Positions 17,339 to 25,480 of a DNA stretch of 64,000 nucleotides are shown piece after piece (the stretch's first letter is position 1; each line of letters starts with the position of its first letter). The notes beneath the pieces are model-generated. The model was not told the origin of the DNA. It ran no database searches and saw only the letters and a program-made list of their open reading frames with translations. Location of the stretch: contig NZ_RQIS01000012.1 of the NCBI RefSeq assembly GCF_003837865.1, positions 1-64,000 on the forward strand, read 5' to 3'. A program made the translations under genes and the position numbers. The stretch comes from Paraburkholderia dinghuensis (GTDB lineage Bacteria; Pseudomonadota; Gammaproteobacteria; Burkholderiales; Burkholderiaceae).

Positions 17339-17649
17339 CAGTGCGGCCTGGTGCCGCGCGCTTCTGCTTCTCCCCTTATCGTCTTCTCACCGGCCAGACC
17401 AGGCGGTCCGGCCATGCGTCCGCTTGTAGCAGGGTGGTTGGGAGCTCGTCGTGGCTTGTGGCAAATGCCCGCGAAGCGTCGCAAAACGTCCTGAAAACAC
17501 CGTTGCTGGCGTACCGCCTCGCGGCTCCATTCGGGTGCAGATCTGCACGTCAATTTGAGGGCCGCACCAGCGCTGGGCACGCGCTTTTTTGCCTGGGCGG
17601 CGTGGTATCGCGCGCGTGGCAAACTCTTTACAATGAATCGCAGACCGCC

Positions 17650-19170
17650 ATGAAAGCCAGCCTCCAACTCCGCCTCTCGCAGCATCTTGCGCTGACACCA
17701 CAACTGCAACAGTCCATCCGGCTGCTGCAGTTGTCGACGCTTGAACTGCAGCAGGAGGTTGCGACGGCGATCGCCCAGAATCCGCTGCTCGAGAACGAGG
17801 ACGACTGGATCGCGAGCCCGTTGCGCGTTGCCGCCGACGGCTCACTGATCGCGCAGCCGCCGCAGCCTTCCAGCGAGTCGATCCAGGGTTCGGGCGCGAG
17901 CACGGCGCCGACATCGTCTTCGAACGGCAGCGAGGGGGGCGACGGCGAGCCGCAGAGCGCCGACGAATACGACGGCCTCAGTGCCGAAGCGAACGGCGAC
18001 GCGAGCCAGTGGAACCTCGAGGACTACGGCCGCCCCGGCGGCGCCTCCGACGACGACGACCTGCCGCCGCTTCAGATCCACGAATCCACCACCACGCTGC
18101 GCGATCACCTGATGGCGCAATTGTGCGTGACGCAGGCGAGCCCGCGCGATCGCGCGCTCATCACGTTCCTGATCGAATCGCTCGACGACGACGGCTACCT
18201 GAGCGCGACCAGCGACGAAATTCTTGCCGATATCCCCGAAGAGTTCGAAGTCGACGCCGACGAACTGAACGCCGCGCTCGCGCTGCTGCATAGCTTCGAT
18301 CCGGCGGGCGTCGGCGCGCGCTCGGCGTCGGAGTGCCTGAAGCTCCAGTTGATGCGCGTCAATTCGTCGCCAACTCGCACGCTCGCGCTGGAGATCGTGT
18401 CAAAGCATCTGGAGTTGCTCGCTGCACGCGATTTCACGCGGTTGCGCAAGCAACTGAAAACGGGTGACGACGAACTGCGCGAAGCGCATGCGCTGATCCG
18501 CTCGCTGGAACCCTTTCCGGGTGCTGCCTACGGCAAGGCCGAGGCGGACTACGTGGTGCCGGACATCATCGTCAAGAAGACGGGACAGAGCTGGCACGCG
18601 GAACTCAACCCCGAGGTGGTGCCGAAGCTGCGTATCAACCATCTGTACGCGAACATCCTGCGCAACAACCGCGGGGATCCGGGCAGTGGGTCGCTGCGTC
18701 AGCAACTGCAGGAAGCGCGCTGGTTGATCAAGAACATCCAGCAACGTTTCGAAACGATCCTGCGTGTGGCACAGGCTATTGTCGAGCGGCAGAAGAACTT
18801 TTTTGTGCACGGCGAAATCGCCATGCGCCCCTTGGTTTTGAGGGAGATTGCTGATACGCTGGGCCTACACGAATCAACTGTCTCGCGTGTGACAACCGGT
18901 AAATACATGCTGACTCCATTCGGGACACTTGAATTTAAGTACTTCTTCGGATCGCACGTATCAACCGACACAGGAGGCGCGGCGTCATCAACAGCCATCC
19001 GCGCACTCATCAAACAACTGATAGGAGTCGAGAACCCCAAATCTCCTCTTTCAGACAGCCGCATAGCCGAACTGCTGGCGGAACAGGGCTTCGTAGTTGC
19101 GCGACGTACCGTCGCCAAGTACCGCGAGGCGCTGAAGATTCCGGCAGTCAATCTGCGCAAGTCTCTTTAG
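17650..19170 (+). CDS. rpoN: RNA polymerase sigma-54 factor
   Basis: A 506-residue sigma factor for -24/-12 promoters needing AAA+ activators. Region I is the Gln/Leu-rich N-terminus (MKASLQLRLSQHLALTPQLQ); an acidic Ser/Glu/Asp-rich region II follows (about residues 55-140). The core-binding domain, the helix-turn-helix LHESTVSRVTTGKYMLTP and the near-C-terminal RpoN box ARRTVAKYRE are intact. The start is preceded by weak ribosome-site sequence but matches the family. It lies upstream of hpf, ptsN, hprK and rapZ, the classical rpoN neighbourhood that links sigma-54 to the nitrogen PTS. Confidence 0.97.
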   Translation: MKASLQLRLSQHLALTPQLQQSIRLLQLSTLELQQEVATAIAQNPLLENEDDWIASPLRVAADGSLIAQPPQPSSESIQGSGASTAPTSSSNGSEGGDGEPQSADEYDGLSAEANGDASQWNLEDYGRPGGASDDDDLPPLQIHESTTTLRDHLMAQLCVTQASPRDRALITFLIESLDDDGYLSATSDEILADIPEEFEVDADELNAALALLHSFDPAGVGARSASECLKLQLMRVNSSPTRTLALEIVSKHLELLAARDFTRLRKQLKTGDDELREAHALIRSLEPFPGAAYGKAEADYVVPDIIVKKTGQSWHAELNPEVVPKLRINHLYANILRNNRGDPGSGSLRQQLQEARWLIKNIQQRFETILRVAQAIVERQKNFFVHGEIAMRPLVLREIADTLGLHESTVSRVTTGKYMLTPFGTLEFKYFFGSHVSTDTGGAASSTAIRALIKQLIGVENPKSPLSDSRIAELLAEQGFVVARRTVAKYREALKIPAVNLRKSL

Positions 19171-19345
19171 CCTTTTGCCGGGTGTGCCGGCATGGGCGTT
19201 TTCCGGCCGCGGCGCCAGTTGGCGGCGATGGCCGGCCGAGGTAGTCCGCCGCGCCGGCCTTTCGGGGAAGCTGCACGCGGTCCAACCAGTCGACCGGCAT
19301 CACCGCTCTTCACGCGCCAGGCGGCCAATAGCCTGGAGAAGCACT

Positions 19346-19705
19346 ATGAATCTTAAGATCAGTGGACACCATCTCGAAGTAACGCCTGCTTTGCGAGAAT
19401 ACGTGATCACCAAACTGGACAGGGTGCTAAGACATTTCGATCAGGTAATCGATGGCAATGTGGTCCTCTCGGTCGACAACTACAAGGAAAAGGATAAGAG
19501 ACAGAAGGTTGAAGTGAACCTTCATCTGAAAGGCAAGGACATTTTTGTGGAAAGCGCGAACGGCGACATGTACGCGGCAATCGACCTCCTCGTCGACAAG
19601 CTCGACCGCCAGGTCGTCCGCCACAAGGACAGGGTGCAAGGTCATCAGCACGATGCGCTGAAACACCAACCCGCTCCCATTGTCGAAGAAGTCCCGCCGC
19701 AATGA
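19346..19705 (+). CDS. hpf: Ribosome hibernation promoting factor
   Basis: A 119-residue short HPF/YfiA-type protein that binds the 30S decoding region and promotes 100S dimers in stationary phase. The N-terminal MNLKISGHHLEVTPALREYV and central LHLKGKDIFVESANGDMYAAID are family hallmarks. TGGAG lies 8 bases before the ATG. The C-terminal tail (HQPAPIVEEVPPQ) is short, so this is the short form. It is followed by an intrinsic terminator. Confidence 0.95.
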   Translation: MNLKISGHHLEVTPALREYVITKLDRVLRHFDQVIDGNVVLSVDNYKEKDKRQKVEVNLHLKGKDIFVESANGDMYAAIDLLVDKLDRQVVRHKDRVQGHQHDALKHQPAPIVEEVPPQ

Positions 19706-19760
19706 TGTCCGCGGTCCTCACGCGGTTCTGATGAAGGACCGGTGATCGGACCCTCAGAAC

Positions 19761-19788
19761 AAGCCGCCCTACCCCGGGCGGCTTTTTT
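19761..19788 (+). terminator. Intrinsic terminator after hpf
   Basis: AGCCGCCC (19762-19769) pairs with GGGCGGCT (19776-19783), followed by a T run. It separates hpf from ptsN, which has its own candidate promoter. Confidence 0.85.
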
Positions 19789-19889
19789 CAGACCCGCGAG
19801 AACATCGAATCGGTCAACCCGGTGCACCCGGGCGACAAAACGGTGCATTCATGCATGGCGCATCGCACCATCGGCCCGTACGCATGTTC

Positions 19890-19895
19890 TATAAT
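19890..19895 (+). promoter_or_regulatory. Candidate -10 element for ptsN
   Basis: A perfect TATAAT hexamer lies 155 bases before the ptsN start and just after the hpf terminator. No convincing -35 hexamer is found at 16-18 bases, so the promoter may need an activator or be weak. Confidence 0.4.
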
Positions 19896-20049
19896 GGTCC
19901 AGTCGTATTCGGGGCGTGACGCCCCCACGGCCCCGGCGCCGGCTTCGTCGCGAGAAGCATATCTGCCAGAAGCGGCACGCGGCAGGGCGTCGGATTTCGC
20001 GTCACTTGCCGGGGTGAGGAGCATTCAGGCCACGTTTTCGCCTGCCAAT

Positions 20050-20505
20050 ATGAATCGTTTAGCCAAAATACTTCCCATCGAGAACGTGGTCGTCGGCCTG
20101 TCCGTTACCAGCAAGAAACGCGTCTTCGAACAAGCTGGCCTGATCTTCGAAAACCAGAACGGCATTGCCCGCAGCACCGTCACCGACAATCTTTTCGCGC
20201 GCGAACGTCTAGGCTCCACGGGCCTCGGCGAAGGGGTCGCTATTCCGCACGGCCGCATCAAAGGCCTGAAGCAACCGCTGGCCGCCTTCGTGCGCCTGGC
20301 CGAGCCAATCCCGTTCGAAGCGCCCGACGGTCAGCCCGTCTCGCTCCTCATCTTTCTGCTGGTGCCCGAGCAGGCCACGCAACAGCACCTTGAAATCCTG
20401 TCCGAGATCGCACAACTGCTGTCAGACCGCGAAACGCGCGAGCGTCTGCACACGGAACAGGACGGTGAAACGTTGCATCGCCTGCTTACACAGTGGCAAC
20501 CTTGA
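20050..20505 (+). CDS. ptsN: PTS EIIA-Ntr regulatory protein
   Basis: A 151-residue EIIA-type phosphoacceptor of the nitrogen PTS, receiving phosphate from NPr and regulating potassium and nitrogen functions and sigma-54-linked processes. The active His is in GVAIPHGRI (about H67). The start MNRLAKILPIENVVVGLSVTS matches the family; the frame is open upstream to 19822 but the extra residues are not family-like. It lies between hpf and hprK, 160 bases before hprK. Confidence 0.95.
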   Translation: MNRLAKILPIENVVVGLSVTSKKRVFEQAGLIFENQNGIARSTVTDNLFARERLGSTGLGEGVAIPHGRIKGLKQPLAAFVRLAEPIPFEAPDGQPVSLLIFLLVPEQATQQHLEILSEIAQLLSDRETRERLHTEQDGETLHRLLTQWQP

Positions 20506-20665
20506 TCTAACGCGCTGCCCTCTGGCGTTGCCTCGCGTGAGACGCGCCCAGGTGGCGCTTTCGCAGGCCATGCCGGCGAGCGTGCGGCAGTCGCGCCCGA
20601 ACAGCGGCCGCGTCGGCTGAAGCCGTCGCGGACCATAACGGAGTCACTCGCGGAGTCACCGACTC

Positions 20666-21634
20666 ATGGACACTTCCAGCATCAACGCCCAAAGCATCTT
20701 CGACGACAACGCCACCACGCTGAAGCTCAGCTGGCTGACGGGGCACGAAGGCTGGGAACGCGGCTTTTCCGCCGAGACCGTGGCGACGGCCACGGCGAGC
20801 GCGGACCTCGTCGGCCACCTGAACCTGATTCACCCGAACCGTATCCAGGTGCTGGGCGAAGCCGAAGTCCAGTACTACCAGCGCCAGACCGACGAAGACC
20901 GCTCGCGGCACATGGCCGAGCTGATCGCCCTCGAACCGCCGTTTCTCGTCGTCGCCGACGGCATGGCCGCGCCGCCCGAACTCGTCCTGCGCTGTACGCG
21001 CTCATCCACGCCGCTCTTCACGACGCCGATGTCGGCGGCAACCGTCATCGACAGCCTGCGCCTCTACATGTCACGCATCCTCGCGCCGCGCGCGACGCTG
21101 CACGGCGTGTTCCTCGATATCCTCGGCATGGGCGTGCTGCTCACCGGCGACTCGGGTCTCGGCAAGAGCGAACTGGGCCTTGAGCTCATCAGTCGCGGCC
21201 ACGGCCTCGTCGCGGACGACGCCGTCGATTTCGTGCGCCTCGGGCCCGATTTCGTCGAGGGCCGCTGCCCACCGCTGTTGCAGAACCTCCTCGAAGTGCG
21301 CGGCCTCGGTCTGCTCGACATCAAGACGATCTTCGGTGAGACCGCCGTGCGGCGGAAGATGAAGCTCAAGCTCATCGTGCAACTTGTGCGCCGCCCGGAC
21401 GGCGAATTCCAGCGCCTGCCGCTCGAAAGCCAGACGGTAGACGTGCTCGGACTGCCGATCAGCAAGGTCACGATCCAGGTGGCGGCGGGCCGCAACCTCG
21501 CAGTGCTCGTCGAAGCCGCTGTGCGCAACACGATCCTGCAACTGCGCGGCATCGACACGTTGCGCGACTTCATGGACCGCCAGCGCCTCGCGATGCAGGA
21601 CCCCGATAGCCAGTTTCCCGGCAAGCTGATCTGA
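20666..21634 (+). CDS. hprK: HPr kinase/phosphorylase
   Basis: A 322-residue bifunctional enzyme that phosphorylates and dephosphorylates Ser-46 of HPr-like proteins. Walker A GDSGLGKSE is at about residues 161-169, followed by the family capping region LVADDAVDF and the hexamer signature VRGLGLLDIKTIFGE. The N-terminal 130 residues form the MurF-like domain. The start is preceded by two identical GGAGTCAC words 13 bases apart, the nearer well placed as the ribosome site. In Proteobacteria HprK is typically linked to ptsN and rapZ, as here. Confidence 0.96.
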   Translation: MDTSSINAQSIFDDNATTLKLSWLTGHEGWERGFSAETVATATASADLVGHLNLIHPNRIQVLGEAEVQYYQRQTDEDRSRHMAELIALEPPFLVVADGMAAPPELVLRCTRSSTPLFTTPMSAATVIDSLRLYMSRILAPRATLHGVFLDILGMGVLLTGDSGLGKSELGLELISRGHGLVADDAVDFVRLGPDFVEGRCPPLLQNLLEVRGLGLLDIKTIFGETAVRRKMKLKLIVQLVRRPDGEFQRLPLESQTVDVLGLPISKVTIQVAAGRNLAVLVEAAVRNTILQLRGIDTLRDFMDRQRLAMQDPDSQFPGKLI

Positions 21635-21793
21635 CGCACGACGCGTCACGGCGCGCTCGCGTTTCGGGCCGTCCGGCACGCTTCTGGCGTGCATCCGCTG
21701 CGCTTATGGCGCTACACACGATACGTCCGGTGTGCCATCATCGCCGGGTGGGTCCAATGCTATGATGACCTAATCGGATCTATCTGCCTCTCC

Positions 21794-22687
21794 ATGCGAA
21801 TCATCCTGATTTCTGGCATCTCGGGTTCTGGCAAGTCCGTAGCGCTCAACGCGCTCGAAGACGTCGGCTACTTCTGCGTCGACAACCTGCCGCCGCGCTT
21901 TCTGCCGCAACTCGCGCAATATCTCACCGACGACGGCTACGAACGCCTCGCCGTCGCGATCGATGTGCGCTCGAGCGCGTCGTTCGACGACATACCGCAG
22001 ATGATCCGCGACCTCGCGCGTGAGCACGACGTGCGCCTGCTGTTCCTCAACGCGAGCACGCCGTCGCTGATCCAGCGCTTCTCGGAGACGCGCCGTCGCC
22101 ACCCGCTCTCCGGCTCCGCGGCGCACGACGCAAACGTTGGCATGCTGAAGTCGCTCGAAGAGGCCATCGAACACGAACGCGAACTCGTGTCGAATCTCGC
22201 CGAGTTCGGCCACCAGATCGACACGAGCAATCTGAGCGCGAATGCGCTGCGCGCGTGGGTGAAGGCGTTCGTCGAAGGCGAGCGCGGCTCGCTCACGCTC
22301 ACGTTCGAATCGTTCGGCTTCAAGCGCGGCGTGCCGCTCGACGCGGACTTCGTGTTCGACGTGCGCACGCTGCCCAATCCGCACTACGACAGCCGTCTGC
22401 GCCCGCTGACGGGCCTCGACCAACCCGTGATCGACTTCCTTCGCGCGCAACCGGCCGTCCATGAAATGATCGACGACATCTACACGTTCGTGGCCAAGTG
22501 GCTGCCGCATTTCCGCGCGGACAACCGCAGCTATCTCACCGTCGCGATCGGCTGCACCGGCGGTCAGCATCGCTCGGTCCATATCGCCCAGACGCTCGCG
22601 ACGCGCTTCACGGGCGAATCGAACGTGATCGTGCGTCACCGCGATGCACCGCTCGACGTCGGAGAGTCAGCCCGGCTAATCGCCTAA
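21794..22687 (+). CDS. rapZ: RNase adapter protein RapZ
   Basis: A 297-residue P-loop protein. In E. coli it delivers the sRNA GlmZ to RNase E in control of amino-sugar synthesis. Walker A GISGSGKS is at residues 8-15, followed by ALEDVGYFCVDNLPP; the C-terminal domain carries the RNA-binding core IGCTGGQHRSV. The start MRIILISG lies after a possible extended -10 (TGCTATGAT, 21758-21766). It is the last gene of the rpoN cluster and directly follows hprK. Confidence 0.95.
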   Translation: MRIILISGISGSGKSVALNALEDVGYFCVDNLPPRFLPQLAQYLTDDGYERLAVAIDVRSSASFDDIPQMIRDLAREHDVRLLFLNASTPSLIQRFSETRRRHPLSGSAAHDANVGMLKSLEEAIEHERELVSNLAEFGHQIDTSNLSANALRAWVKAFVEGERGSLTLTFESFGFKRGVPLDADFVFDVRTLPNPHYDSRLRPLTGLDQPVIDFLRAQPAVHEMIDDIYTFVAKWLPHFRADNRSYLTVAIGCTGGQHRSVHIAQTLATRFTGESNVIVRHRDAPLDVGESARLIA

Positions 22688-22726
22688 CCGGCCGCATCGC
22701 GCGGCCTTAACCGAAAGCGTTGCGCC

Positions 22727-23362
22727 ATGTCCTCGTCTCCTGCCGTGCTCTCCGGTTTGCCGCTCTTTCCGTTGCATACCGTGCTCTTTCCGGGCGGCCT
22801 CCTGCCGCTGAAGATCTTCGAAGCGCGTTACCTGGACATGGCAAGCGAATGCTTGCGCGAAAAAACGCCGTTCGGCGTGTGCCTGCTCAAGAGCGGCGCC
22901 GAAGTCGTGCAACACGACGAACCGGCTGTGCCCGAGACCATCGGCTGTCTCGCGGAGATCGAGCAATGTGACGTCGAGGCATTCGGCATGATGCTGATCC
23001 GCGCGCACGGTACGCGGCGCTTCAGGTTACTTTCGCATCACGTTGAAGCCGACGGCCTGCTCGTCGGCGTAGCCGAGCTGCTGCCCGACGATATTCCGCT
23101 CGAAGGCGGCGAGCGGCTCGCGCGATTCGGCGCATGTTCGGAGGTGCTGGAGCGCATCATCGCGACGATCCGCGAACGCGATCCGGCCAGCGTGCCGTTC
23201 GGAGAGCCGTTCCGCTTCGACGATCCCTCGTGGGTGTCGAACCGCCTCGCGGAAGTCCTGCCGATTGCGCTGCGCGCCCGCCAGAAGCTCATGGAGTTGC
23301 CCGACGCGGGCGCGCGCCTCGACGTCGTGCATCACTACATGCAGCAGCATCAACTGCTGTGA
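22727..23362 (+). CDS. LON peptidase substrate-binding domain protein
   Basis: A 211-residue stand-alone LON-N (PUA-like) domain protein, without the AAA+ or protease parts of Lon. The start region LPLFPLHTVLFPGGLLPLKIFEARY is the LON-N signature. Such proteins are common in Proteobacteria; their function is not established, though substrate or RNA binding is suggested. It is 39 bases after rapZ and converges on mutY with 19 bases between stops. Confidence 0.9.
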   Translation: MSSSPAVLSGLPLFPLHTVLFPGGLLPLKIFEARYLDMASECLREKTPFGVCLLKSGAEVVQHDEPAVPETIGCLAEIEQCDVEAFGMMLIRAHGTRRFRLLSHHVEADGLLVGVAELLPDDIPLEGGERLARFGACSEVLERIIATIRERDPASVPFGEPFRFDDPSWVSNRLAEVLPIALRARQKLMELPDAGARLDVVHHYMQQHQLL

Positions 23363-23381
23363 TTCGTTCTACCCGCGCGCA

Positions 23382-24524
23382 TCAGATCAGCGAACCGCGC
23401 AACCCGTCGAGCAACTTGCGCACCGGCGCAGGCACACCATAAGCGTCGATCTCGCGCAGCGCGACCCACGCGGTTTCCCCGTCGGCCAGTTCGAGTGCAG
23501 GCGTTGCGTTGACCGCGCGTGCGACTTCGATCACGCGTGGCTCGATATCGAGCTTGAAGTGCGTGAACGTATGCGAGAACGGCGCCAGCGGCAAGACAGC
23601 GCCGCTAGCACCGAATGACTGTGCCCGATCCACGACTGCCGCTTCGTCGGTGGCTTCGGGCAGGCTCCAGAGCCCTCCCCAGATACCGGTCGGCGGGCGC
23701 TTTTCCAGCATGACTGCGTCGCCGTCGAGCAGCACGAGCATCCACGTGCGGCGCGTGGGCACCGCCTTCTTCGGGCGCGCTGCGGGCAGTTCGCGCTGGC
23801 GGCCCGTCGTGTTCGCGACGCAGTCCGCCGCGAACGGACAGCGAGCGCAATCGGGCTTGCCGCGCACGCATAAGGTCGCGCCGAGATCCATCAGTCCTTG
23901 CGTATAGCCGCTCACGTCCGCATCGCTTGCGCTCGCGTCGGGCACGATCGATCCGGCAAGCGCCCACATCGCGTTCTCCACGCGCTTCTCGCCCGGGAAG
24001 CCTTCCACGCCGAACACTCGCGCAAGCACGCGCTTCACGTTGCCGTCGAGGATCGTCGCGCGCGCACCGAACGCGAACGACGCAATCGCCGCCGCAGTCG
24101 AACGGCCGATCCCGGGCAGTTCCGCAAGCGCGTCGACTGTCGACGGGAATCGCCCGCCGTGCTCATTCGCAACGACCTGGGCACAACGATGCAGATTGCG
24201 TGCGCGCGTGTAGTAGCCGAGCCCTGCCCAGAGCGCCATCACGTCGTCGAGCGGCGCGGCTGCGAGGGCCTCGACGGTGGGAAAGCGCTCGAGAAAGCGC
24301 GCGTAATACGGAATCACGGTGCTGACCTGCGTCTGCTGCAACATGATCTCCGAAAGCCAGATGCGATAGGCATCGCGCGTGTTCTGCCAGGGCAGATCGT
24401 GGCGGCCGTGCTCGCGTTGCCACTCGATGAGACGTGGTGCGAAGCTCGCGAGCAGCTCGGTTGCGTAGGTGCCGGAAAGCGCGCCGTCGGGTAACGCGCC
24501 GGTGGTAGGCGAAGAGACGTACAT
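23382..24524 (-). CDS. mutY: Adenine DNA glycosylase
   Basis: A 380-residue glycosylase removing A opposite 8-oxoG. The catalytic Glu is in LSEIMLQQTQV, the helix-hairpin-helix is ELPGIGRSTAAAI, and the catalytic Asp is in YTQGLMDLGATLC. The [4Fe-4S] ligands follow as C-x6-C-x2-C-x5-C in CVRGKPDCARCPFAADC. A C-terminal Nudix-like domain (about residues 245-370) recognises 8-oxoG. I take the Met at 24524 (MYVSSPTTG); the frame is open further upstream, overlapping mutM. It lies 14 bases downstream of mutM, so both GO-system enzymes are co-transcribed. Confidence 0.95.
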   Translation of the reverse strand: MYVSSPTTGALPDGALSGTYATELLASFAPRLIEWQREHGRHDLPWQNTRDAYRIWLSEIMLQQTQVSTVIPYYARFLERFPTVEALAAAPLDDVMALWAGLGYYTRARNLHRCAQVVANEHGGRFPSTVDALAELPGIGRSTAAAIASFAFGARATILDGNVKRVLARVFGVEGFPGEKRVENAMWALAGSIVPDASASDADVSGYTQGLMDLGATLCVRGKPDCARCPFAADCVANTTGRQRELPAARPKKAVPTRRTWMLVLLDGDAVMLEKRPPTGIWGGLWSLPEATDEAAVVDRAQSFGASGAVLPLAPFSHTFTHFKLDIEPRVIEVARAVNATPALELADGETAWVALREIDAYGVPAPVRKLLDGLRGSLI

Positions 24525-24538
24525 GGAGATACCGGTAA

Positions 24539-25369
24539 TCAGCGCTGGCAGCGCGGACAGAAATAAGTGGATCGTTGGCCCTGCACGATCTGCCTGATCG
24601 GCGTACCGCACACACGGCACGGTTGACCCGCACGGTCGTACACGAAATATTCGAGCTGAAAATAGCCGCTCTCGCCATTACTGCCGACGAAGTCGCGCAA
24701 CGTGCTGCCGCCCTTCTCGATCGCCGACGCGAGCACGGCGCGCACGGCATCGGCCAGCAGTTCGTAACGCGCGAGCGACACGCGGCCCGCCGCGGTGGTC
24801 GGACGAATACCCGCGCGAAAAAGGCTCTCCGACGCATAAATATTGCCCACGCCCACCACGATATCGCCCGCCAGCAGCGCCTGTTTGACGGAGACCTTGC
24901 GGCCGCGCGTCTCGCGGTAGAACAGCGCGCCGTCGAAGGCGGGTGCGAACGGCTCGATGCCCAGATTCGCGAGCAACGGATGGCCGAGAACGTCGCCCGC
25001 CTCGCGCGGATGCCAGAGCACTGCACCGAAGCGGCGCGGGTCGCGAAAGCGCAGCGTGAAGTCGTCGAAGAGCCAGTCGACGTGATCGTGCTTCTGGGCG
25101 GCAGGCGGCTTCGGGACATTACGTAGCACACGCAACGTCCCGGTCATGCCGAGGTGCACGATGAACCAGCCCTCGTCGACCTCGAACAGCAGGTATTTCC
25201 CACGGCGACCCACCGAACGGATGGTCCGGCCGCGCAGCGTGCGCGCGAGCGCTTCCGGAACGGGCCAGCGCAACGCCGGGTTGCGCACGTCCACGCGCTC
25301 GACGCGACGGCCCGCAACCCAGGGCTCGATACCCCGGCGGGTGACCTCAACTTCTGGCAGTTCTGGCAT
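24539..25369 (-). CDS. mutM: Formamidopyrimidine-DNA glycosylase
   Basis: A 276-residue Fpg that removes 8-oxoG and formamidopyrimidines and cleaves the strand. The N-terminus MPELPEVE supplies the catalytic Pro and Glu after Met removal. The helix-two-turn-helix contains VGVGNIYASE, and the C-terminal zinc finger is C-x2-C-x16-C-x2-C ending in CPRCQR. The open frame runs on for 1.8 kb opposite the TPR gene, but the family start is clear at 25369. It is upstream of and co-directional with mutY, divergent from the TPR gene. Confidence 0.97.
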   Translation of the reverse strand: MPELPEVEVTRRGIEPWVAGRRVERVDVRNPALRWPVPEALARTLRGRTIRSVGRRGKYLLFEVDEGWFIVHLGMTGTLRVLRNVPKPPAAQKHDHVDWLFDDFTLRFRDPRRFGAVLWHPREAGDVLGHPLLANLGIEPFAPAFDGALFYRETRGRKVSVKQALLAGDIVVGVGNIYASESLFRAGIRPTTAAGRVSLARYELLADAVRAVLASAIEKGGSTLRDFVGSNGESGYFQLEYFVYDRAGQPCRVCGTPIRQIVQGQRSTYFCPRCQR

Positions 25370-25480
25370 GTCTGACGCCTTGAACGGGGCGTAATCGGGG
25401 TTGGTTTGAAACTTGCGTCCTCGTTGTGCGCGTATTGTAGCCAGCGCGTTACAATCGACCGAAACATTCGACGGAATTCC

